From: Cryptomeria japonica
Lineage: Eukaryota > Streptophyta > Pinopsida > Cupressales > Cupressaceae
Assembly: GCF_030272615.1 (NCBI RefSeq)
Contig: NC_081415.1
Span: 421,378,757 to 421,442,756 of the forward strand
Reading direction: 5' to 3'
DNA: 64,000 nucleotides
The notes below the pieces were generated by a model. It was not told where the DNA came from, made no database searches, and worked only from the letters and a program-made list of their open reading frames with translations. The position numbers and the translations under genes were made by a program. Positions 26,001 through 36,705 of the stretch are shown here, piece by piece. Position 1 is the stretch's first letter. Each line of letters begins with the position of its first letter.

Positions 26001-26479
26001 TATGTGGTCCGCATACTAGTGGTCCTACCTTGGCCAAGAAACTCATCAGGACTGGATATTATTGGCCCAATATGGAAAAAGATTCATATCAGTTTGTCAA
26101 GAAATGTAAGCAATGTCAAATTCATGGAGACCTCATATATGCACCAGCACAAGAACTACAACCACTTGCATCTCCTTGGCCCTTTTGTCAGTGGGGACTC
26201 GATCTCATAGGCAAGATTCACCCTCCTTCTTCCAATGGTCATAAATTCATTATCACAGCCACAGAGTATTTCACAAAGTGGATTGAAGTCGTGCCCCTCA
26301 CACAAGTCACTAGGAAACAAATTGCTACCTTCATCCTGAACTACATCATTTGCCGATATGGTATTCCTGATTCCATTATTACTGATAACGGGCGTCCCTT
26401 CAAAAATCAGGATGTTCGTGAACTCTGTGAGCGCTTCCATATCTCCCATCGTTTCTCCACACCATTACCCCCAAGGTAA
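23009..26479 (+). pseudogene. G1 pol: RT, RNase H, second RNase H, integrase N-part
   Basis: Same frame as gag, interrupted by TGA 23879-23881 and TAA 24602-24604 and ended by TAA 26477-26479. An acidic spacer (about 23020-23880) precedes the reverse transcriptase (from about 23912; catalytic YVDD at about 24430). The RT RNase H follows (LLLYISATPTALGALL near 24870), then a second RNase H of the Tat type (LYFDGSYTQHGVGASI near 25313; FGDSQLVIRQ near 25500). The integrase zinc finger (H-H-C-C, residues HEGICGPH...CKQCQ, about 25990-26120) and the first two acidic residues of the catalytic triad (GLDLIG, TDNG) complete it. Together these copy element RNA to DNA and integrate it. Confidence 0.92.
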
Positions 26480-27050
26480 TGACCAAGCTGAGGCGTCCAA
26501 TAAAACAATTCTTAAAATCCTCAAAAAGACGGTCAACGACGCTGGCCGTAACTGGCATATCCAACTTAATCCTGCACTTTGGGCCTACCGCACAAGTGTC
26601 CGCACACCTACAGGAGCTACACCCTACTCACTTGTCTACGGCGCTGAAGCCATCTTGCCTATTGAGGTCGAGTTACCTTCTTTACGGGTCTCTTTGCAAA
26701 ACATCATCAACGATGAAGATTAAAGGGTCTCTCGCTTACAAGAACTAGAACTGTTGGATGAACGAAGACAAACTACTTTTAATCATCTTAAGGCTTACCA
26801 ACAACGAATGAGTCGCAGCTACAATCACAAAATCAAGCCTCGCACATTTGAGGTAGGTGACTTAGTCCTCAGAGAAAACCCCAAGAATCAGCAAGACAGA
26901 GATAAGAAGGGCAAGTTCGAACCAAACTGGCTGGGTCCTTACATCATCACAGCAGTATATGGCTCTGGGGCATATCAGCTCTCAACTACAGAAGGTGAAC
27001 CTTTGGAGGATCCTATCAACAGCATGCACCTTCGCCGGTTCTACACATAG
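26466..27050 (+). pseudogene. G1 integrase C-terminal part, shifted frame
   Basis: After a frameshift at about 26462-26470 the integrase continues with [19 protein letters not shown], which holds the third catalytic acidic residue (E of QAEASNK). It goes on through [15 protein letters not shown] and [13 protein letters not shown] to a TAA at 26721-26723, then in the same frame through FEVGDLVLRENPK and KFEPNWLGPYIIT to the natural stop at 27048-27050. The frameshift removes two bases or adds one relative to the open frame. Together with the stops it makes the element non-autonomous. Confidence 0.9.
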
Positions 27051-28696
27051 CTCTTCAGAGTATCCTAATTCAAAAATACAAAAAAAAATTATAAAACAAA
27101 AAAAATCGTTACTTGGTGAAAACCTGGCAAACAGGCGCCTTGTGACACAAAAAAATTGAAAAATCGAAAAAAGTAAAGAGAAATAATTTCGTCCAACGGT
27201 GAAAACCACTTCGATGGCGCCCTGGGCAAGTACCATGGTGAAAACTGGGTCACCAGCGCCATGCGTAGAGACATTGCTCCTCCCTCCTTCAGGATTCAAT
27301 TTCATCATTTCACTTTGCACACACTCACGACCTATTCATTCATAATAAACTTACCCATTCCCATCATGGCTTGTTATTGATCTACCCAAGATTGGTTAGC
27401 CATTCATAATAAATCTCCCTTTTCACATCCCTTTCCATCCATAATAAATCCGATCCTATCTGTGGCTAAGGCAAAATCCTACGTCTAGTGATGGGTGTGG
27501 AACTGAGAACATCACATGTTTTGAGGAGTATAGTTTCTTCCAGCTTTCTTCAGTCTATCCGCGCACAATCCGCAATAAAGCAACATCTGCATCACAGATC
27601 CGAAATAAAGTTTCGTCTTCTCCCCAATAAAGTATCAATTTCATGGATTCAGTCAGTTTCAGATGAGACACAGCAGCAACAATGGGCTTCAACAAATCAA
27701 ATCTTTCAACAGACTCAGACAACATATGGTTCGGTGCTATCTATCCTTTTTGTGAAAGTAAACATTGTGACCATAATCAAATAAGACTTATACAAGTGAC
27801 AAGAGACACTAAACTTGAGGACTACAGTGGATGTTGGTGTCGAGTCTTGGTTTTCTTTTGATTTTATCTTTTTTGGTGACATGTTTTTTAGCTTTTCCAG
27901 GATGTCTTTGACTAGAGATTCTATCTCCAGGATGTCTTTGACTAGAAAGGCGAGGATGGGGTATCGTCACCTATTTGCATTTGCTGTCTGTGGATTGTCT
28001 CTTAGTAATGCTATGACTTGTCCAAGGATATGAGGACACTGTGAGTCTAGTATGAACTGGGGCATTCCTTGTTTGTGACTGTCTTATCTCCATGCAAACA
28101 AGTACAATGACTTTCTGGGTCGAACATATGCCTCGATTGTCATAACCTACTTGCCATAATAAAGCTCAATGATGATAACGCACAAGAAGCTCTTTCACTT
28201 TCATATCTTCTGTCTTTCATCCCCTCTTTCTTGATTGACTTCCATCGTCCTTCTCGAGTCCGCGTAGCCTGCTATCACATGACTGAGTATAATGACACAC
28301 CAAAAACACTTGCATCTCATATAGTTTACACCTGCATTATCACATATAAGCATTTCACACATACATATAGATATCACAATTGCATCACATCCTGCACACA
28401 ACACATGTTAGCACATCTTACATTTCCATCATGTAACTAATCATTTGCATTATCATATTCATTTGCATTACATACATTCACATTTGCATCATGCATCACA
28501 TATAAAACATAAAAGAACAAAAATATATTGCATTGCATCATATCATATAAGCATCCATATCATAAACACATGTATCACATAAGAACATCTCATCACATAT
28601 AGGTACACATGCATATAGCTGCCGCAAAAATGGTGAATCATCTCTCATATATAATCAAATGTGTCATGATACAATGATGTCAAAAGAATCATATGG
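27051..28696. other. G1 3' non-coding region
   Basis: No + strand gene. Around 27085-27275 the words GGTGAAAAC and GGCGCC recur (GGTGAAAACC..CAGGCGCC, GGTGAAAACC..GGCGCC, GGTGAAAACTGGGTCACCAGCGCC), a degenerate repeat. At 28300-28640 the sequence is low-complexity, rich in CATCACAT words. This separates integrase from the antisense gene. Confidence 0.65.
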
Positions 28697-29219
28697 CTAC
28701 AAAAAAATCACCCATAGGTGTCTACAATACAAAAATGGTACAAAATTGATACAAAGGAACTCACTGATCACTCCTGCCAACACTATTGGTAGTGCTAATC
28801 CTGTCCATGTCATGGTATCCCATGCCACGTGTCCCACCCTCATCTCCAATCTTGGATCCTAGAACACTTGTCCAAGGGCATCCCTGTCTCCGTCTCGATC
28901 GTACGGAATAAGCTCCCCATCAATCGGTATCCGCATAATCCTATATACATCCTCAAGGGTGACTGTCATCTCACCCATCGGCAAATGGAAGGTGCACGTC
29001 TCAGAGTGCCATCTCTCAGCCAGCGCAGTCAGCAAACCCATGTTTTCCCGAAACTCAGACACGTATAATACGTGTCTCAATCCCATCTCCTCAATGGCTG
29101 CTCTATCCTGAAACGACAACTCTGGTCGCAATCTCTGTGTGGACGGGAACCTCTCCCGTGACTCTAGCATAGGCAGATACTCCTGCAGTCAAACAATCGA
29201 ATCATGTCAGTTATCGTGG

Positions 29220-29500
29220 CATTCAGTGTTTATCACAAAATGCTACTTGCTATCTAAATGCATATGGTTATCTATCCTAGTGACACTCACTGTTCATCAC
29301 AAAGTGTTGCTATCTATCCTAGTAGTGCTCCCTGTTCATCACAAAGTACTATGTGTGTAACATTCCCTGTTCATCACAAAGTGTTACTCACATTTAGCAC
29401 TCCCTGTTCATCACAAAGTGCTGCTCATACTTTGGGTACTCCCTGTTCATCACACAGTACTCTATCCTGGTACTCTCTGTTCATCACAAAGTGCCTTGAT
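29220..29500. repeat. Minisatellite with TTCATCACAAAGTG core
   Basis: Eight or so units share CCTGTTCATCACAAAGTGCT-like cores (for example near 29290, 29332, 29370, 29408 and 29447), spaced 35-45 bases with variable linkers such as CTATCCTAG. It lies in the intron of the antisense gene. Confidence 0.88.
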
Positions 29501-29624
29501 CTATCCTAGTCTTCCTAGAGGACCTGCTTGAGTGTATCCTCTCAGCAGCTTATCCAATCGACAACATATGTTCATCACAGAACTGCCGATTTGACCTAGA
29601 AAACCACAACCTTGCATTTTTTGA

Positions 29625-29873
29625 CATATACGCGCTTTAAACTCATAAACGCGCCTATTGACTGCACAAGCGCGCCTACAAAACACAGACGCACCTTCTG
29701 AACATAAACATGCCTACATTATGCACAAACGCGATTTTAGAACGTAAACGCCCCTACAAGGCATAAACGCGTCTGAAATGCACAGACGCGGCCGCATTCA
29801 ACGCAAACGCGGTCCCGGACGTAAACGCGCCTGGAACCGACACAGACGCGCCTGGCACCGACACAGACGCGGT
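29625..29873 (-). repeat. Antisense copy of the GCGTCTGTG repeat family
   Basis: Degenerate words around CACAGACGCG and AAACGCGCCT recur about every 20 bases. Read on the - strand they are GCGTCTGTG, the same word as in the G1 leader (17381-17643, 18871-19040) on the + strand. Confidence 0.85.
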
Positions 29874-29989
29874 TGTACATTTTTGCATTTTTTTATGCCC
29901 TATTCCTAAGCGCATTTATTGCTACCTACTGTGCATTAATGACAAAAAAATAAATGCATCAAAGTACGAGGAGGTTTGGTGGTACTTAC

Positions 29990-30055
29990 CGGCTCTCCTG
30001 CCTCTGCTGGCCTCTGGAATCGGCGAACGCGGTCGAATCTGTGCACGAAGGCCAT
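29990..30055 (-). CDS. Plant mobile domain gene, exon 1
   Basis: 22 codons, arginine-rich, from the ATG at 30055 to the splice donor at 29990/29989. I chose this start because the exon ends exactly in phase with exon 2 and the donor is a perfect GTAAGT. The longer overlapping - frame starting at 30177 does not join in phase to the domain. Confidence 0.7.
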
Positions 30056-30143
30056 CGCTGCTGACTGCTGTTGCTCTTTTCTCGCTCTGCACTGTGATCT
30101 CGTGAAGGTGTAGATGACAGTGAGGATGTCTTTTGCCCGTGGT

Positions 30144-30153
30144 CTATCTTATA
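30144..30153 (-). promoter_or_regulatory. TATA-like box of the antisense gene
   Basis: On the - strand TATAAGATAG lies about 90 bases upstream of the ATG at 30055, a plausible spacing for an independent antisense promoter. It is short and AT-rich words are common, so this is suggestive only. Confidence 0.4.
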
Positions 30154-30250
30154 GCCTACCCTAGCCCTCGCATTCATTTCCCGAGTCAGTCTTCGTTATC
30201 CCGTGACTTTGTCACTTTATCCGGTCAGTCCATTCTATCCTCTCTTTCTT

Positions 30251-30303
30251 ATCGAGAGATTGTCTGCAATCTTTTCAGACATTTTCATCCAATCTCTCGA
30301 GGG
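30251..30303. repeat. Hairpin-forming inverted repeat near the G1 3' end
   Basis: CGAGAGATTG (30251-30260) pairs with CAATCTCTCG (30291-30300) around a 30-base loop, about 100 bases upstream of the 3' LTR. It might act in RNA 3' end formation or packaging; no function can be shown. Confidence 0.6.
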
Positions 30304-30385
30304 GGCATATCATTCCCATTCTGGGGCAACTCTGTATCAGTTCATCTTATCTTCTTTGAAACAACGCGACAAGCCGCATTGTCTC

Positions 30386-30399
30386 AAAGAGGGGCAAAA
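30386..30399 (+). promoter_or_regulatory. G1 polypurine tract
   Basis: AAAGAGGGGCAAAA directly before the TGTAG start of the 3' LTR, the position and composition of the plus-strand primer. Confidence 0.8.
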
Positions 30400-31188
30400 T
30401 GTAGACACCTAAAATTGTCCAGTCTAATTAAATAAATATTTTATTTATTTAATTATCTAATCCTAATTCTTCTATTAATTAAATAAATCTTTATTTATTT
30501 AATTAATTCATTTATCCTCTTCTAGCCTTATTTCTCATTTAAATAAATACATTTATTTATTTAAATTATCCTTTTCCTAAATTAAATAAATATTTTTATT
30601 TATTTAATTATCCTACTTCTTCTATTAATTAAATAAATCTTTATTTATTTAATTAATTCATTAGCTTTTTCTACACATGACACATGTCATTCATCTCTTA
30701 ATTCCTACACTACCTACCTCTTTCATTATTTTGGTATTTCTTTTACCTACCCTCTAATCCTAGCCGACCTCTCTTTCTACACCTCTCAATCTTAACCCTC
30801 CATTTCATATTGTGTCTTCTATTTAAGAAGATGCTTCCTTCATTGTCAAACCCTAATGACCTAATCACTCATGCTAATGATCTTTCATGCAACTTGCTAC
30901 ACTACGATCCTACTTGCAACCACATTCCGTTCTTTGTTGAGCTCTTGTGCATATAAAAATCTGAGAGCAAATATATCAAGCAAGATCAATGGAGATAGGA
31001 AGGATGGAGATCAAAACCCTATTGGACATGTGATGGTATAATCTTTGTGATTTCATTTGATTTGCATTGTCTTAGGTAATCTTCATATGTTATGGTGGAT
31101 CTTTGTTGATTGTTAGGCTAGGGTTTTGTGGTTGAATTCATTTAGCCTTTCAATATTGTTATTATTGTATCCATTTTCACCATAAACA
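30400..31188 (+). repeat. G1 3' LTR (789 bp)
   Basis: Same ends as the 5' LTR. By eye it differs at about nine sites (mostly C/T) and by a 2 bp insertion in GACACATGTCAT versus GACACGTCAT. It is followed by target duplication GAACC (31189-31193). Confidence 0.95.
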
Positions 31189-31193
31189 GAACC

Positions 31194-31989
31194 TAGTCAA
31201 GATTGAAGATCTGATGGCTAAGATTGATCATGGGAAATGTGATCAAGGAGATTCAACAGTTAGCAAATTATTTATAAATAAGAAATTATTGATGAACAAT
31301 GTGTGCGGGCAAGTGTAAGCACAGGGATGCTACATAGTGATTACTGAGCATAGAAGCTTGAAGACCTGTTTGAAAAACAGAGTAGGGAGCCCAGCAGAGG
31401 GACAAGATAAGTCCTATGACAAGATTGTTTTGAGCAAAATAGAATCTGCTTTAGCATTTTAGATGTGAAGTTATAGATATATTTTTATTACTGTTATTTT
31501 GTAAGTGACAGAAAATCTCTTAACCGAGTGGACTTAACAGTCTTATTTGTAAACCCTCTAGCAAGGTAACATTCTAAATGAGTGTTTGAAATCCTTTAAC
31601 AAGGTCACTTCTAACAAAGTGAAGATCCTAACATATCTGAGGGAAATCCCTTAACTGGGTCACATCTAGCAATGTGTTTGTAATCTTTAACAAGATTTGC
31701 TTAAATTAACCGAGCATACTCTAGAAGAGTATATTTCTTAGTGGGTCTGAAATCCCACAGTGGTTTTTCCCTATTTGGGTTTTCACGTTAAATCTGGTGT
31801 TATATGTGTTATGATGATTATGTGTTTATGAGTTTGCATGTTTAGCAATTTTTGGTTATATTGTTGAAGTATAAGTTACCAAGGTTGAATCTGTTGATTT
31901 TATGGAAGATTAAGTTTGTATGATTCACCCCCCCTCTCATCTTGTTAGCTATTGGAATCAGTTCTTTACATTTAAATCAAAACTTAACA
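31194..31989 (+). repeat. C1 5' LTR, second part
   Basis: Continues the C1 LTR after G1 and ends CTTAACA at 31989. It matches 37420-38215 of the 3' LTR. It contains the C-rich stretch TTCACCCCCCCTCTCATC (31923-31940) shared with C2 in reverse. Confidence 0.92.
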
Positions 31990-31991
31990 AT

Positions 31992-32003
31992 TGGTATCAG
32001 AGC
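31992..32003 (+). promoter_or_regulatory. C1 primer-binding site, initiator Met tRNA
   Basis: TGGTATCAGAGC two bases after the 5' LTR is the standard complement of the 3' end of initiator methionine tRNA used by plant copia elements. Confidence 0.95.
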
Positions 32004-32053
32004 CTTGGACTCCGGAAGAAAAGTTTAAAGGCACTTGAGGCAAAGATCCGAAG

Positions 32054-33660
32054 ATGTATAAAAGAGATGCACCAAAGCTGAACAAGTCAAGTTTCTCCAC
32101 ATGGCAGAAAAGGATGAAGTTGCATTTATCAGGAATTGGAGAATATGCAACATATTATTTGGAGAATGATTACATACCACCAAGCACCAAGCCGATGACC
32201 TTGGAAGATATTAAGGCAAAGCAAGAACATATTCAAGCTATGATTGAAATAACATCAACATTGACCGACTTAGAGTTTAATGATCTAGAAGGTTGCAATG
32301 ATGCAAAAGCAATGTGGACTAAGCTCATATCTGTGTATGGCGGTGATGAACATGTCCAAAGAGCAAAAGTAGATAGTCTAAGAGGACAACTTGAATCCAT
32401 GAGAATGAATGAAGGTGAGAACATAACCCAATATAGTACAAGGTTAAAGGAGATTGTCAATCAAATTAAAGGAGCAGGAGGAACTATTGAAGAGAAGGAT
32501 GTAACAAGTAAGTTGTTGAGAACCCTTCTACCTACCTATGCTATATGAGTCTCTGCAATCAATGAATTGAGTTCTGTACCTAACATGCCAGTTTCTTTGG
32601 ATGCTACTATTGGTAAGCTACATGCATTTGAGTTAAGTAATTTTGATAACAGTGGGTCTTCGGTAAATAAAGTAGAATCTGCATTCAATTCTTTTCATAT
32701 TGGTGAATATGATGATTACAATGATAGAATGAGTAAGTACTCTGAAGGGAATCACAGTGGAGCAAGTGAAAGATTTCACAAGAACATGGAAGAAGTGCAC
32801 AAACTGTATGAGGAAATCAAGAAGCAAGAAGAGTTTGAAGCATTATTAGCCAGAAGGTTACCGAGAGGAAAAGGTAAGTATAAAGGAAAGCTACCTTTAA
32901 AATGTTTCAATTATGATAAAATAGGACATATGGCTTCTAACTGCCCTGACAAAGAATCTAGTGAAAAGAGAGAATACTGAGATAATAGGCAGAAAGACAA
33001 CCAATACAGAGGACACCGAGACTTCAGAAGGAGAGACAGAAAGACATGCCTAGTAGCTGATGAGGAATCCAACGATGATAAATCTGATGAAACTGATACT
33101 CAGGAAGTTGTTTATGTGGCTATTAAAGATGGATCAGATGAAGAAAGGTATGAAGAAAAATCCCTCATATTTCACATAAATAATAATGATTCTTGGATCA
33201 TAGACATTGGATTCTCGCATCACATGACAGGTGATAAACACAAGTTTGTTAAATTAGAAGACTATGATGGAGGCTATGTAAGGTTTGGTAATGATGCACC
33301 ATGTCCGATGAAAGGTAAAGGATCTATAACACTTCTTGACAATGCTAAATGTGATGATGTATACTGGGTTGAAGGTTTGAAATACAATTTGTTGAGTGTA
33401 GCATAGCTAAACAATACAGGATACCGAATAGAATTTCAGAAAGGAATTGTCAAAGTTAATGACAAGCATGGAAAGTTAGCTGCTACCGGGACACAAACAA
33501 AAGGTAATACATTTCATCTTGACTCAATTTGGAACAAGTGTCTTTATGCAAAGATAGATGATACCTGGTTATGGCATAAAAGGTTTTATCATGTAAATTT
33601 TGATAATCTGATCAAAATAAGCAAGAAGCACCGAGTAAGAGGTCTACCAAGTCTTGAAAA
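32054..33660 (+). pseudogene. C1 gag, protease and gag-pre-integrase
   Basis: Starts MYKRDAPKLNKSSFSTWQKR, a copia capsid N-terminus (about residues 1-165 to the first stop). In one frame it carries TGA 32546-32548, TGA 32978-32980 and TAG 33404-33406. The zinc knuckle CFNYDKIGHMASNC (about 32900-32945) has Y in place of the second cysteine. The protease site reads WIIDIGFSHHMTGD (about 33195-33236): the usual D-S/T-G is D-I-G, so both motifs are damaged. The gag-pre-integrase region (WLWHKRFYHVNFDNL near 33568-33612) follows. The frame shifts at about 33655-33662. Confidence 0.92.
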
Positions 33661-33662
33661 CC

Positions 33663-35275
33663 TGAGAATGTTATATGCCGAGGATGCCAGATGGGTAAGA
33701 TGACAAGATCAAGCTTTACAAGTAAATCCTACACTTCTAAAGGAATTTTAGATCTAGTACACACTGATCTTTGTGGTCCCATGAAAGTTCAAAGTTATTA
33801 TGGTGATAAGTATTTCATATTATTTGTGGATGATTACTCAAGGATGGTGTCAGTTATGTTTTTAAAAGAAAAATTAGAAGCTTTTCAAATGTTCAAATGG
33901 TACAAGGCAAGAGTTGAAAATGAAATAGGAAGACAACTGAAATGTCTTAGATCTGATAGAGGAGGAGAGTTCACTTCTGATGAATTTAACTTATTCTGCA
34001 ATGATCATGGTATAAAAAGACAAGTGTCTGCACCGAGAACACCTCAACAAAATGGGATAGCCGAGAGAAGAAATAGATCAATTGTGGATTGTGCCAGAAC
34101 CCCGATGATAGAAAAGAGGGTACCTCAAACATTTTGGAGAGAAGCAATCAGCACTGCAGTTTACACCCTGAACCGAGTTCAACTGAAGAAAGGAACTATG
34201 AAGACACCATATGAGATCTGGTATGACAAGAAACCTAATGTAAGTTATTTTAAAATCTTTGGAAGCAGATGCTATGTTCACAAAGATGATAGAAATGGAA
34301 AGTTTGATCAGAAAAGTGAGGAAGGAACATTTCTTGGTTATTCTTCTAAAAGTAAAGCATTTAAATGTCTGATCAAATCATCTAACAAAATAGTAGAAAG
34401 TACAAATGTGAAAATTGATGAATTTGCAGAAAGAAATGATGAAGGAAATTCCAAAGAACCAGAAGATTATGAAGAATTTGTTTATGTTCAACTGAGAAGT
34501 CCTACAGAGAAAGCTACTGAAGAAAATGAAGATAATGTCTAGTTATCGAGTGATGAAGAAGATCATACAGAACCTACCGAGCCTATATTAGCCAAATATG
34601 TCAAAAGACATCATGCATCAAGTCAGATTATAGGAGATAAGGATGATCCAGTAATGATAAGGAACAAACTAAGACAGAACACATGTCTGATATCTGAATT
34701 TGAGCCGAGAATAGTAAAAGAGGCATTTAACAGCGAAGATTGGGTAAATGATATGACAGAAGAGATTGATCAAATCAAGAAGAATGACACATGGACACTG
34801 ATCCCAAGACCGAAGGACAAAAATGTAATCTGTACAAAGTGGATTTTCATAAACAAGCTAAATGAAAAAGGTGAGGTCATTCAGAACAAAGCAAGACTAG
34901 TTTGCAAAGGTTATGCTCAAGAAGAAGGAATAGATTATGGTGAGACTTTTACACTTATGGCTAGACTTGAGGGAGTAAGAACATTGTTGGCATATGCTGC
35001 TTTCAAAAATTTCAAGGTATATCAAATGGATGTTAAATCTGCATTTTTGAATGGTATACTAGAAGAAGAAGTTTATATTGAACAGCTTGAAGGATTTGTT
35101 GAAGACAAGAGTAAAGATCAGGTATGTAAACTAAACAAAGCTTTATATGGTCTGAAACAAGCACCTAGAACATGGTATGAGAGACTGCACTCTTATTTGA
35201 TCAAGATTGGTTTTATAAGGACAAGTGAAAACAACAATATGTACATGAAGAAAGATGAGAACAATGGAATACTGA
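33663..35275 (+). pseudogene. C1 integrase and reverse transcriptase N-part
   Basis: After the frameshift the integrase core follows: LVHTDLCGPM (first D), LRSDRGGEF (second D) and TPQQNGIAERRNRS (E). Then come SRCYVHKDDRNGKFD and the linker to RT. A TAG stop is at 34540-34542. The RT begins near 34740 ([67 protein letters not shown]). The frame is lost at about 35270, just before the catalytic VDD. Confidence 0.92.
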
Positions 35276-36233
35276 TCTATTTGTTGATGATATTATTTTT
35301 TGTGGTAATGACTCCTTATGCAAGAACTTTGGAAATGAAATGTGCAAAGAATTTGAGATGTCATTAATCGGTGAGATAAAGTATTTTATAGGTTTACAGA
35401 TACTGCAAATGAAAGATGAGATTTTCATTACTCAATCCAAGTACATAAAGGAAATCTTGAAATTTTTTGGAATGGAGGATTCTAAACCAGTAAGTACTCC
35501 TATGACTACTAAATGTAAATTATCAAAGAATGATGAATCTGCATCTGTTGATGAGACACTTTACCGATCTATGATTGGGAAGTTGCAATATGTTGTGCAT
35601 AGTAGACCAGATATAGCACATGCAGTAGGTATTGTTGCAAGATTTTCTGCAGATCCCAAGGAAACCCATATGACATCAATCAAGAGAATTTTCAGATAGC
35701 TGAGAGGCACTGAGGATTATGGCTTAGTATATGAAAAGAGAAATGATTTTGAATTAAAAGTTTATACTGATGCTGATTGGGCAGGCAACATAGATGACAA
35801 GAAAATCACAAGTGGTGGAGCTTTCTTTTTGGGAGAAAGACTAGTGAGTTGGCTTAGCAAGAAACAAGGATGTATCTCACAGTCAACAGCGGAAGTTGAA
35901 TATGTTGTTGTAGCATTGAATTGTACCAATATAGCATGGATCAAACAACTGTTGGAAGGTATAAATGAGAAAGTTACCGAGCCAGTAACTATATTCTGTG
36001 ATAATACGAGTGTCATTAACATTTCAAAGAATCTGGTAATGCACTCTAAGACAAAACATATCTCTATAAAGTATCATTATCTCAGAGAAGAAGTTCAAGA
36101 GAAGAAAGTTGTGCTGGAATATATCAGTTCAAAGGAGCAATTAGCAGACATCTTCACAAAGCCACTGCCAAGGGACACTTTTGAGTATCTCAGAAGCAAG
36201 TTAGGGATCCTACCCCTATCTTCTACTCACTGA
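35276..36233 (+). pseudogene. C1 reverse transcriptase C-part and RNase H
   Basis: In the next frame it reads LFVDDIIF (catalytic VDD, about 35277-35300), GEIKYFIGLQILQ, QSKYIKEILKFFGM and RSMIGKLQYVVHSRPDI. A TAG at 35697-35699 interrupts before LRGTEDYGLVYE. RNase H follows: YTDADWAGNIDDKK, SQSTAEVEYV, IFCDNTSVINISKN and ADIFTKPLP, to the natural stop at 36231-36233. Confidence 0.92.
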
Positions 36234-36705
36234 CAGAGTTCGGTGAAAGCATCAATTCGATGAATCTATAGAATATTATGTGTGGATTGATGCTGAATTA
36301 CGCACTTTAGAAGGTTTTCTAAAGGTGTGCAGGATATAGTAAATAGAGACAGGTTGCTCTGACCGAGACAGGGATGATACACAACAAGGCAAATGACTTC
36401 ACAGAGGAAGAAATCATGATTTAGTTCTTTTACTTTTTGGCATTGTTGTCAAAGGGGGAGAAGACTAAATGGTAAAATCCTAAATGAAGAAGATAACTGA
36501 AGACTAATGCCAGGGGGAGAAGATTACAAAAAGGGAGAAGACTTCAGAAGATTTTAACAACTCAAGGATAACAGGAGAAGAAGATTTTAACAACTCAAGG
36601 ATAATAGGAGAAGTCTAACAGCAATCTGAATTCGAATCAATTTGAATATCTTGTTGGTATTACCATTTAAAAGTTGGTTTTGCCATCAATGCCAAAGGGG
36701 GATAT
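36234..36705 (+). other. C1 3' untranslated region with polypurine tract
   Basis: No ORF. A near-duplicated word AACAACTCAAGGATAA occurs at about 36558 and 36588. The polypurine tract AAAGGGGGATAT (36694-36705) abuts the 3' LTR. Confidence 0.85.

Larger units (their letters stand above)
29183..29989 (-). other. Intron of the antisense gene, 807 bp, with two repeat blocks
   Basis: It holds a minisatellite (29220-29500) and a block of CACAGACGC-type words (29625-29873), the reverse complement of the G1 leader repeat. Donor GTAAGT and acceptor TGCAG fit plant introns. In the sense transcript of the element this stretch is not an intron. Confidence 0.7.
28859..30055 (-). pseudogene. Antisense plant mobile domain gene inside G1 (two exons)
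   Basis: Exon 1 is 30055-29990 (22 codons, from MAFVHRFDRVRRF) and ends at a canonical donor GCCG|GTAAGT. The intron is 29989-29183 and ends TTTGACTGCAG. Exon 2 starts at 29182 with EYLPMLESRERFP and keeps the phase. It contains the plant mobile domain signature (LLTALAERWHSETCTFHLP, then GEMTVTLEDVYRIMRIPIDG), as in MAIN/MAIL-type proteins and in several plant retrotransposons. TAG at 28861-28859 ends the frame after QVF, but the same frame stays open to 28697, so the stop may be a lesion. The domain is shorter than in full-length family members, so this copy is truncated. Its role in elements is unknown. Confidence 0.8.
16483..31188 (+). mobile_element. Ty3/gypsy element G1, Tat type, 14.7 kb
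   Basis: Complete LTR retrotransposon: LTRs 787 and 789 bp, primer-site region, 2.2 kb leader, one gag-protease-RT-RNaseH-second RNaseH-integrase frame (19532-27050) broken by four stops and one frameshift, then 3.3 kb of 3' region that carries an antisense plant mobile domain gene, a polypurine tract and the 3' LTR. By eye the LTRs differ at about nine positions plus one 2 bp indel. This makes it the youngest insertion of the nest. The second RNase H after the first is the hallmark of the Tat lineage. Confidence 0.95.

Noticed and set aside
29986-30177. 63-codon - strand frame starting at 30177
   Set aside because: It overlaps the exon 1 region in another frame and does not join in phase to the plant mobile domain; the frame from 30055 with a perfect donor does.
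16483-31188. G1 was already defective when it inserted and moved in trans
   Set aside because: About 1% LTR difference implies roughly forty changes in the 7.5 kb coding region since insertion; four stops and one indel are near what neutral decay would give, so trans-mobilisation is not needed.
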